From: Blastocystis sp. Blastoise
Taxonomy: Eukaryota > Sar > Bigyra > Opalinata > Blastocystidae
Direction of reading: 5' to 3'
DNA: 64,000 bases
Assembly (NCBI GenBank): GCA_039096225.1
Contig: JBBPEB010000031.1
Location: 26,001-90,000 of the forward strand
In this document: piece by piece, positions 47,846-60,000 of the stretch
Layout: the number at the start of each line of letters is the position of its first letter
Position numbering within the stretch: position 1 is the stretch's first letter
Translations under genes and position numbers: made by a program
Notes under the pieces: model-generated
Databases searched by the model: none
Told to the model about the DNA's origin: nothing
The model's input: only the letters and a program-made list of their open reading frames with translations

Positions 47846-50800
47846 TGATGAATTCTTTAATGGTACGTTGTTAGGTATATAAATATAGTTGAATATTTTA
47901 TTCTATTATAGTTTTACAAAATTCATTCATGAATGGTTAGGATTGTTCTTGAAATCTGTGTACTTGAGTGAGAGAGTTATCAAAATGAAATAACTCTATT
48001 ATACTATTTTTTCAAAACAAATAATTATTATCTATAAAAAGTAGATTGTCCTTGTAAGTCATTATTTATTTATTTTCATTCTATATTTATTCTATTTTCT
48101 TATTTAAAGATGTTTTATTCAAGGATGGAATCTGTCAGAAGTATTTTTATTTACTAATCTTCATTGATCTTGTAAAATAATTAGTTTCTATAGAGCGATC
48201 AGTGATTCTTGCAAATTCAGAATGGGTTCATTTGGAAGAATTAGTGCTTTCCAGGTCTTAATATTGTTAACAAAATCAGATTCCAGATTAACTCTGGTCC
48301 TCAAAGGTATTTTGTTATTTATTTCTTATTATCACTATATTTATATTATATAGAAAACAAAAAATTATTGATAGTTAAGAAACAAAAGACTTCTTTTCTC
48401 AATTGGCTAATTACAAACTATTATTGGGTCAAGTGGTGTTATAGAGGTTAAAATTAGTAAACAAATGGATTCTATTAACAAGTATATATATATTATATGT
48501 TAAATGATTAATTTTAAGTGTTTTAATATATAAATATTATTTTATTTAAATATTATACACATATTTTATTTTTTCTATAGTATTCTTCATATGTTAGGCA
48601 TTTATTATTCTTAAATCTTTTAATAAGAATGAATTGCAATATATTAAGTATATATATTCTTCTTTAGTAATATTTTACTTTCTATTTAGATTTTAGAATG
48701 TTTTTCTATTATTTTATTGTATATATATATATTATATATAAATATGTTTTTATCTTGTATCTTTCTTAGAAACATGATACTAATAATATTAATTATATAC
48801 TCTCCTGTTATTTGGAAGATAATAGATTAGGAAATAGAAATTTAATTCATTTCTACTTATTCTAGATATATTATAGTATATATTTATATTTAATTTTTTA
48901 TATATAACTATATTTAAATATATCATTTATAGATACATCAAAGTATATATATAGCTATACTAAAGTATATATATATATAGATTGAGTCAATTACAAAACT
49001 ATTAAGTGTAGAGAAAGTGATATTCAAGTAAATATATATATATTTATATATATATGTATATAGTTATAAAAATGTTTATTTATATTAATGTATATAGTAT
49101 ATTAATATATATATAGTTATATTATATAGTGAAACATACATATCTAGTAAATATATATGTATATAGTTATATTAAAGTACATATAAGAATAGTTATGTTA
49201 AAGTATATATATATATAAATTAATATTAAAGAATATATATAGATATAATAAATTATATATGTAGTAAAGGATATTTATATATAGATATATTAAAATATAT
49301 ATGTATAAAGTTATATTAAACTATATGTATAAATAGATGCAGTAAAATGATATATAGATTTACTTATATAAAAGTATATATATTTATATTAAAGTATATA
49401 TATATTAGAATATTCATAGTAATTATACTAGAGTATATATATATAGATAGATTATACCATATTCATATTTTGGTTAGATTATTAATATTCTTATATTAAA
49501 GTGTATATATTTATTTATTATAATGTGTATTATATAGTTATATTAATGTATATATAAATATATATATTAAATTGTATATGGACATATATATTCATATATA
49601 TAATTATATTAAAGTATATATAGATATGAGATAGTGAGGTGTATATAGATATAGATATAATAAAGTATATATATATATATATAAAGTATCTATAAAGATA
49701 GATCTAATAAAGTAAATATTAGATATAGATATACTAAAATGAATATATATAGATATAATGAAGTCTAGATATAGATATATTAAAGTATATATTTATAGTA
49801 TATAATGCATTATCTATATAGATATACTATATATATATAGATATATACGAATATTAATATGTATAGATATATTTATATTAAAGTTTATAGATATTTATAT
49901 CTATATTTAAACATATATATAGGTTATGTTATACAAGTATAGATATTTCTACCTGCTTGTTGTTTAAGAATGTTTATAATCTATTTATATAAAAACATTT
50001 ATGATTAGTCAGGTATTATATAAAGTATAATTATTCTCTAGATATTTTAGATTACTTCTCTATTAATGAATTATCTATTATTTTATGATTCGTATTTATG
50101 TATATATTTATAGAAAAACTCTCCGAAGAAGTGGTACTATTTGAAATGATATTTATTTAGTATCTATTATTCTATTCAAAGAATCATTATAAAACATAAT
50201 ATATTTGGTACACATTAGTTTTATATAACTTTTGTATTTATACGTTTATATATATATATATATATATAAAGCTGTTTCTATATAGTACAAATATTCTCCT
50301 TTCTTCTATTGCTATTCTTACCAGTGTTAATAGTTATGTATATAAATTCTTTTTATAAGTTCTTTGAATTATTTATAATGTTATAAATTCTATTTTCATT
50401 GTATATTTCTTATCTATATATCATGTATTATATATATATAGTACAAATTGAATGTAATCTCTTGTTTATTATGTATTATGAAAGATCTTCAGTTGTCTCT
50501 ATTACCTATAGAGGTATATATATAACTACTATTCCTATACCTATAGTTTTTCTTATCTTTTTATGTAGATGTTATAGATTTTCATATTTCATCTATTAAT
50601 ATATATACATATACTATATATACTTCTTTAATTTTTCTTATATATATAGAATAAGTAGAACTATTTAAGGTACTCAATAAGATAGCTTTAGTTACTAGTC
50701 TCTCCTTCTGTTCCTATTCATATTGAGAAGCTTATATTTATGTATATTATTCTATTCTAGTCTATTGCTTATGTTCTATATTATTATTTGTATAGTTCAA

Positions 50801-52559
50801 TATATATTTACTTTTCTTTTTATAATTATTTTTCATATAATTATATATATATATATATTACATATCATTATATAGGTATAGAATACGTTAACTATATTCA
50901 AAAGGATAGGTTTATATTTAAAAATGGGTTATTCAAGTATATATATATAAGCATATACTCTATATATAACATAATATGTATAGTATTTATTCTTATATTA
51001 TTTGTTAAATACATATATATATATATTCATTATACTTTATCTTTATTAAGTATATACTATTTTATATATAGTGTTAATGGAATAAACTTAGATAATTATA
51101 TATATGAATTAGTGTTGTTTCCTACTACTATTTAAAGTCCTTTTTTAACTACTCTATATTGTATATAAATAATTTATATTATTATTATTCCATATTAACT
51201 TATATAAGTTTGCTGTTTTAAGAATTCTATTATATAATCATATTGATATTATTATATTATATAGATCCTAAACAATATATTTATATAGTTACTGGCGATT
51301 ATAAGCAGATTTATAAGGATACTATTCTATATTAATTTATTGTATATAGTCACTATATTATATATATATATATATATTATTAAAATTTCTTATCCAATAA
51401 ACTTTTATTGTTTATGTTATTAATATATTATCTATATATAGATACAATCAAATATATCTTTCTCATCTTCATCGACTCTCTTCAACTTATATATATCATT
51501 TCACTATTAGATTAGTTATAATGGCTTCCTTCCTGATTCACATAGTAACTCAATTCTTATTCTAAATAATAACAAAAAGTATCATTTGAAGGTATATAAA
51601 TATTAACTTTAGTTATTAATATATTTGAATAATATAAATATAATATAATTTAATATATAGTATATAATATATAGTAGCAGTATCATGGATTATATTGAAA
51701 GTATATATGTTATACATACTAAAATATATATATATATATATTATATCTATACTGATATTGATATAAAAAATATAGATAGTAATATCATTATATAGTATAT
51801 CAAGGATCAACATGGAATATATGCTATGTCTAGTTTAGATAATATGAGTGGATATATAATATATGCCTACATAGTTGTTACATTATAGAATACATAAATA
51901 ATATATAGTATATAAGAATTATTACATTATTATATTATATATATTTTTATTAGATCATATTATATTGATTATTTATAACTTTTATTTTATTTCTAATATT
52001 ATTATATATTTAATTTTATCTTTTTATAGAATGAATAATATATAAATATCAGATCTGAGTATTATATGGTTTATCCTTCGTTGATAAGATATCTAATATA
52101 CTTATGCTTCTTTTACTCTTTCTGGTTTATTGTACATGAAAAAGTAAAATAGAAAAGAGAACCATTAATACGCTTATACTCTGCTACTTTATTCATCTAT
52201 CTACACAATATATACTATAACAGTAAGGTATACTATATATATTTCTCTTTTTTATGTTTTATAGGTTTTCAATGATTCATTATCATATTGATAAATCAAT
52301 CTTATGTTTAGATATATACAACATAGAATATATATAATAGTATATATATACTATATATACTATTCTATATTCTCTTTCTATTATACAATAACTTTTATAT
52401 TTAATATATACATTGTATATTCTACTTTGTGTATTATATATGGTTTATAAAATATATTTTTATATAGATAAGGTTATACTACTAAAGAAATATATAATAT
52501 GTTTGATACTTAAATTATATCTATGGTGCTTTTGGTGTATCTATTTATGTATGTATTTA

Positions 52560-52609
52560 CTAGGGTCACGCCGCAGGTCCAGTGCCTAACGGCCCCGGAC
52601 CGCGGCTGC
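52560..52609 (-). other. Helitron 3' terminal hairpin, HelC-4
   Basis: Same 50 nt as the HelC-1 and HelC-3 hairpin. Confidence 0.9.
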
Positions 52610-52745
52610 ATAAAGAGTATATAAAAAATATTTATTATCTTTTATCTTATATATTATATATATATAGTTTTTAATATGAGTCATTTATTATATATTATAT
52701 ATTATATATTATATATATTATTTATTATTTATTAAATATTAATTT

Positions 52746-52811
52746 CTTATACTCTATATGGAGAGTTACAATTATTTTATGATTGTAATCAGGTTCAATT
52801 CCTGATATAAG
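52746..52811 (+). ncRNA. tRNA-like cloverleaf, type 1 (HelC-4)
   Basis: Identical to 16040-16105. Confidence 0.55.
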
Positions 52812-55245
52812 ATTATTTTAGACTTTTTAAATAAGAAATTAAAAAAGAGAAAAAATTATTGTTTAATTAAAATCACTTTCTAAGTCAATTTTTTCACAAC
52901 AATTTATTTTTAAAATATATTTTGTATTTAGTAATAATTAAACAACTGTTTAAAACATTCTTTGAGTTTTTAAAGTCAATAACTTTAGAAATGAGTACCA
53001 ATGTGAAGTAGTGTAAAGTATTTTTAATTCATAAAATTCATTTAAATAAGCATAATATAATAATTTTAACTCATTTTAATACTTTTTAAAAGAATTAGAA
53101 AGCTTTAATCATAACAAAGTCAGCATTCATTCTAACTTTGACAACTAAAACATTATTTAAAAAGTTAATATTTTTATATTCGTCTCAAATAATGATTTTA
53201 ACATAAATAACTCAAAATAGTAACTTTTAAATAGACTTTACCCATTCAAGATCCACTGTATCAAAACAGTTTCCGTCAGTCTTTTGATATAATATAGAGT
53301 TTATCATACTATTTATTAAATAAAAGTAAATGTTTTGAATCTCTTTCTTAAAGACCCTTTTTGACACATTATGAAAAGTTGACACACTTAAACTCATTTT
53401 TAAATGCTAATATTTACACACTTTACTTAATATGACCATAGCTACACATTGGTGATCACTTTAAAACATTTTGTAAACCTTTTGCATTTGCTCATTTACT
53501 TCGACCAAAATATTTTCATCCCTCCTTTTGACATAATATAGAGTGTGTTGTCTAATTATATGAAAGCGATGGGGAATTTTGAATCTCGTCCTCTAAGTCA
53601 ATCATTTTCACATTTTTTAAAATTAAGACCCTTAGAGTTGATTTTTGAAGTTAATTTTTCTACAGTGTTCCAAAAACACGATTTTGGATAAACTGAAGTA
53701 AAAATATTTTTTCAATAACTCTCACAACCCTTCACACATCCAGTCTCTAAAAATAGTTTTTGCTATATTTTTGATATGTTGTAGAGTGTCTCTTAGTGTA
53801 TACTGAACAATATCTCGTTTCTTAAAACTCTCATTTTATGACTCTCTTTGAACATATTTTTACTAATTGAAAGGCTTAAACATATTTTTAAAAGCTAATA
53901 TTTACATAGTAGACTTTATATGACTCTATAAGCACATTAGTCAACACTTTAGACTTTTTAAGGACACTTTACCATTTGGTCATCATACACTTTGATCAAA
54001 ACATTTTCGTCCCTTCTTTTAACATAATATAGCTCATACACTCTAGTTTAATGAATAAACACTCTTATTTTGAATCTCGTCCTCTAAGTCACTCATTTTT
54101 ACATTTTTTTAAATTTAAGACCCTTAGAGTTGATTTTTTGACTCAATTTTTCTACAGTGCACGAAATTCACGATTTTAAATAAACTGAAGTAAAAATAAA
54201 TTTTTAATAACTCTCACAACACCTCACACATCCACTCTCTAAAAATTATTTTCTTTGCACTTTTGATATGTTGTAGAGCTACTACAGCTGTACACTAATT
54301 AAAATCTATAAATTTTTTATTCATAGTTTAAGACTATGTTTTACACATTTATTTAAATTTGGCAACCTTAAACTATTTATTTAAAGTTCTTATTCATAGA
54401 ATATACTTAATACATGATTCTATACACATATGCAAACACTTTTACTTTTTAAGACACATTTTGTCATTTGGTGATACACTTTGACCATCATAATTTTGAC
54501 TCTCCTTTTAACATAGAATAGAGTATTATCTCTAGTTTACTAAACAAAAGTCATTATATTGAATCTTATCCTCTAAGACCACTTAATTCACATTTTTTCA
54601 AAATTGTGACACTCAAACTCATTATTTTAAGACCTTGTTTTAACTATAGTAGTTTGAGGACCTATTGATTACCATTATACAATATTAGTCCATTATAAGA
54701 AGATCGAAGAAAAATATCGATCACTCAAAAATCGTCCTCAGGAACTCAAAATTGGTACACCTAGGTTTTTCGACCTCCTGAATCAGAATATCATGTCAAA
54801 ATAAGAATCTAAATTTGACCGTTAAGGCCTCACGTGTTCAATATGAAAAAGTATTAAAAAATAGATAAATATAAAGAATAAACACGGATAACGTATATTG
54901 TGGGATTGAGAAAAAATCAAGTTTACCCCATGTTTATTTTCCAATTGTCTGGTCAACAATTTTTATCGGGGTCACCCCAAAGAGCCAATCAAAAACGACT
55001 CAAAAATCATGTTTTCTGTTCTTTTATTAATATCTTTTTAATTATTAATTATATCGCTTAACCAAATATATGGTGCACAACTACATGTTATATCCTATTG
55101 AACTGTGTTTCACTCAAAAGTTAACTCCCCGTAAGTTTAGAGGAGTTGCGGCGACAAACTATAGTATATAGTAGCCAATCAAATGCATTTTCCAAAAACT
55201 GACCAATGGGAATTTTTTTGCCTATTCTCATATATATAGTAATGA

Positions 55246-55440
55246 TATTATATATAATGTCATGATTATTAATAGTATATATATAATAACTTAATCATAT
55301 ACTCTATTATGTTATATCTATAGTAATTGGTTTATTTATATTTTACTTGGGTGATTTCGAATACTATGAGCATTTATTATATACTTGATATATATAATAG
55401 TAATTATTTGCTATTTTGATAACTATTAGTTACTTATATA

Positions 55441-55481
<41 letters not shown>

Positions 55482-55928
55482 CATAATTATATACAATAAA
55501 TGATATATATTATTACTATCTACTTGATATATATAGAGTCTCCTTATACTTCTTTCTTCATTACTCATATTATTATTCTGAGTATTTTACACACTTTGTG
55601 GTTTATATATATCTATTATATATTGTTATAGAAGTGATTTCTCTTATATATATATAATATTAGTATTGATTCTATGTATATTATTTAAAGTATATATTGT
55701 ACTTTATACTTAGATATATTTTTTTAACAACAATTGTTACTCAACATCATTCTATATTGAAACGTAATATATTATTAATGTGTTTTTATAATATTTTATA
55801 TTTATTCGTTTTATTTTATTATAAGTTAGTTATTATTATTATTATAAAACGCTTTTTATTCTTTAGTTTTAAAAATCTTCTTTCTTATATATTCCTAGTT
55901 TCTTCTGTGTTTATTTCTATAACTGAAA

Positions 55929-55959
<31 letters not shown>

Positions 55960-57054
55960 TTTTTTCTATTAGTATACTCTATTTAGTATCGTTATATTAT
56001 TGTTGTGTATTATATTATTTACACATATTAATTCTAAACAAAACAACATATATAATCATATTTTTAAAGACTTAATCTATTAAACATATATAGTAATATC
56101 ATAATGGAGTTCTAATAGTATAATAACAATCAAATAACATACAATCCAGTAGCAGGCTGACCAGATCAATTCCAATAAACTATGACCAATATGACTATTC
56201 AATAATCCTAAATGACTATAATTATACATACTAGCATAATTAATAAGATAAAACAGAAACAATCCATAACAGCACCTAATCCATTTCCATTTATTGATAA
56301 TATATATATATAACTTATTAATAGATTAATTAGCATCAAGAACATCATTCTAATTGAATATGAAAACCTTATTAGTTAATTAACCATAAACACCCACAAT
56401 GATGCCAATTCTCTTTTGAATCTAACTATTCTCATTTTCTATCCTATATAATGATAGAGTATATCATTCTAGAATGACCGTAATAAAGAAGAAGCCTATC
56501 TTATTCTCACCACTACATTAAAAACACAATTCAAAGCCATCAGACAACGTCATAACTCCATAGAATAGAATACCATTACCATCTTACCATGTTAATGCCG
56601 TCTTATACCATTCTTATCACTTTTCCTATATATACTATGCTATATATACATATTAAAGATACTTATATAAGATATATACATCAATACATCAATACCCTTC
56701 AAGAGTCAATAAAAAATAAACATAGAGTTTTCCCCAGTATTATTTTTAAACATTTTTAAAGTCCCCACTCGTAGAATGAGCCGAAGACCACTGTCCTGAG
56801 TCAAGTTTTACAATTTAGAGCGTCCTGAGTCAATTATCTCAGAACAGAAGAAGAGGAAAAAGAACGACTCTTTTTTTTCTTGTGAAAATGCTAGCAAAAG
56901 TGATCTCATTATTCATAATATATATAAATAATTTTTTATAAATCATCACTTGACAAACAGGAAATCGTCTTCAGAAAAAACTTAGATATACCTAGAACCT
57001 GATATAAAAATAATTTGTTACTCATAATTATTTTATTGTGGAATATTTGAAAAC
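55246..57054. other. Host intergenic region
   Basis: AT-rich DNA with (TA)n runs to about 55970, then about 1 kb with slightly higher GC (56090-56850) that might hold untranslated or decayed sequence. No gene is recognised. The last part is the upstream region of the 57055 gene. Confidence 0.5.
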
Positions 57055-60000
57055 ATGTCAGATCTCTTAGATATACTTACCTTTCCCTTAAAGGATGCTT
57101 CGAAATCTTTTAAAAGTTTATCGGAAGACGAAGTCGATTCTTTGTATGGTTTGATTCCTAAAGATAATGATCTTATGAAGGCACAGTTTTATCGATTATT
57201 AGTTTACAGAGATGATGTCAATCGATTAGTCAAGTATCTTCAAGTTGAAACAGTTCAATTCCAAAATGTCTGTTACACTTATCTACATATTCCTAAATTA
57301 GAAAAGAAATTTATCCTTCAAATCAAGAGTGTCGATCAATTCTTTGATCTCGTCAATACTTTATCTGTTTCTTTGAAGAATTATTTATTTTCTAATTTCG
57401 TCAAGTATTGCACTGATGTTTCCCTTATTGATTCTATTCTTCTTAAAGAAAGTCCCTTACTTTCTGACTCCTTTAAGAATGAATTAGCGTATCAATCTTC
57501 AGCTGAGTATCTTTATACTATCTATATAAAAGATACATCTTCTGTTTCTATTGATTCTCTTCAAAAATACAAAAATAGTCATGAATTCTGTCACAAAGTT
57601 TTCTTTCATTTATTAGAAGTTATTTCTAGCTATTCTCCTACTAAAGGAACTGATTTCTTTGAAGGTTTAACATGTGTTTGTTGTCCTTATTTATGGGTAA
57701 AGAAATATATATTAGATGAGCGTATAACAAAGAATAGTATTACTCAAACTGGATATATTTGGCTAGTAGATACTATAATGAAACGAATTGAGCATGAAGA
57801 TTTTATTGATATATTCTTAGAGAAATCATTTTATTTTAAGGATATTAATGAAAATAAAGATACTATTGAAGAAATTACATTATATAAACAAATTGAAGCC
57901 AGCCATGTGAATATATGTAATAGTAATCGTATTAGCATTAAAGATTTATTAAGAGAGTTATTTTATTATGCTCCTAAATATATGATTGATACGTATCATC
58001 TTTTTACTGACAAGTTTTGTTATTTAATTGATTATGATGTAGATTTAGATTGCTTATTATCATTATATTTATTATTTAAGCATTATCATTATGATGAACA
58101 ATATAAAGTGATGCTTCGTTTAATTTGTGAAAAGAGTCTATTTGATCCTATTACTATTAGTTCCAAATTCTCTCTATTATTTGAAAGAGTAAATACTATT
58201 TATTTTTATTTATATAAAGAAGATATTCCTTTATTTTATCAATATGTAATTGATTATTATTTAAATAAAATCAAGTTAACTACTTTAAACAATGAATTTG
58301 CTACAAAAGTTAGTAATTATATTCGTTTCTTCCATATTATCTTTTCTAATGATGAATATAAACAAGAATTAGATAGTATGACTGAAAGTGTTCTTCCTCA
58401 ATTAATGTCAAGAAATATAGATTTAAATACACGTTTATCTCTTTATAGTATTGATTTCAAACGAGTTCCTTTGGATTTCATGTATTTTAATGGGTTTAAA
58501 GGAATTAAGAAATTTTATCCTACTGTTTATTCTTGTGAAAAGTCATTAGCTTCTAAGAATAATGGTTATTTATTTAATAAAGATGCAGATACTCGTTCTT
58601 CTAGTATTGATGCTTTAGTAAGTGCATGTATTCAATCAAAAGATATATGTTTTACTCATCGTCTTCTTCATTCTCTCTTAAGATTATATGATAAAGATGA
58701 TAACCTTACTTGTGATTTCAATAAACTTATTTTATTATTCTCTCCAGATTGCTTAAATATGAATTTAAAAGAAGTCAAGAATTCTCTTGGTTATTTAACT
58801 AGTACTATTCGTAATGAACTTAGAGATGATATAGTAGAATGGGCAAAATCTAGTGGTAAATTAGATTGTACTTTATTACCTTCTATTATATTATGTTTAA
58901 TGTTCTTTAGTATCCAATATCCTTCTTATTCTCAAGAATATTATAACTTTTATAAACCATTAATGAATACTTATGTTGAATTAGAATGTAAATTAACTAG
59001 TGATATATCATTTAATCCGTATCGTCATAAAATGAGTGTTGTTGAATGGTATAAAAATACTCCATTTGAAAATCGTATGAATTCTAAATTATGGACTGTT
59101 TTAGAAAAGAATGAAAACTATTTATTAACTGGAAAATCATTTAAAGATCTAGAATTCTTCAAAAGTCATTATTGTTATTCTTATGATTATATATATGTAT
59201 ATATTAAGAATAGTTCTTATAATGATGAATTAGAATATAAGCCAATAACAAAATCTATTACAGATTCTATATTGGAACTTATTGTGGATTATTTAGATAA
59301 AACTAAACCTATAGATGTATTGTTAGATACTATTTTTGATTATTTATGTTATTGTGGTATATATAACAAGTCTACAACAAGAATACTTGAAAAGAAATCA
59401 GAATATACTATTAAAGAAACAATAAGTACTTCTTATTATCAAATAGATCAACCTATATTATCTGAAATGAATAAAGAAATACGTGATTATTATGGAAATA
59501 TTAAAGGATTATCTACTTTTTCTTCTTGGTATACTATTAATAATTATTATTATTCTTTTTATAAAGAATTATCTAAACCTTCAAAGAGTATTCGATATAT
59601 TTCTACTCCTAAACAATCTCCTCCTGAAAAACAAGAGAAAAAGAAGAAGTATAGTTATATTGAAAATTCTAATCATATTATTCATTATGAACCAAAGGTA
59701 GCTCATTTACTATTAAAATCAAATTCTGAAGATATTGTTGAATATATTTCTTCTGTAAAGAATTTATTATCAACATTAATTCTAAGTTCTGATACTTATA
59801 ACAGTTTATTAAAAGTATGTAAATCCGACATATATACAAAATGTTATAATACTATATTTGATTCATATGGTTTATGTGATAGTACATTATCTACTTTTAT
59901 TCCTATCTCTATTCCTGAAGAAGAATTACAACAATTATATGATATTAGTTTAACTTTTTATCATGCCTTCTTAGAAATGATATACTTTTATATATATTAT

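Larger units (their letters stand above)
47398..52559. other. AT-rich host DNA right of HelA-3
   Basis: About 5.2 kb dominated by TATATA-type sequence. Hairpins with ACCCGTGAAA arms are at 47423-47530. A possible decayed exon at 47689-47845 is noted separately. Between about 48900 and 49950 'aaagtatatatatag-atata' phrases recur irregularly. I see no gene. Confidence 0.55.
52560..55245 (-). mobile_element. HelC-4: complete non-autonomous Helitron (2686 bp)
   Basis: Reverse-oriented. Hairpin CTAG at 52560, 5' terminus ending at 55245, flanks gtattta|tattatat. Near-identical to HelC-3, differing by a few small changes (for example an extra 'cat' near 53980 and single-base runs), so inserted recently. 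It is the only Helitron here lying directly in host DNA without nesting. Confidence 0.93.

Noticed and set aside
55697-55972. 91-codon plus-strand open frame
   Set aside because: Hydrophobic AT-driven composition, ends in (TA)n; no similarity or splice context seen.
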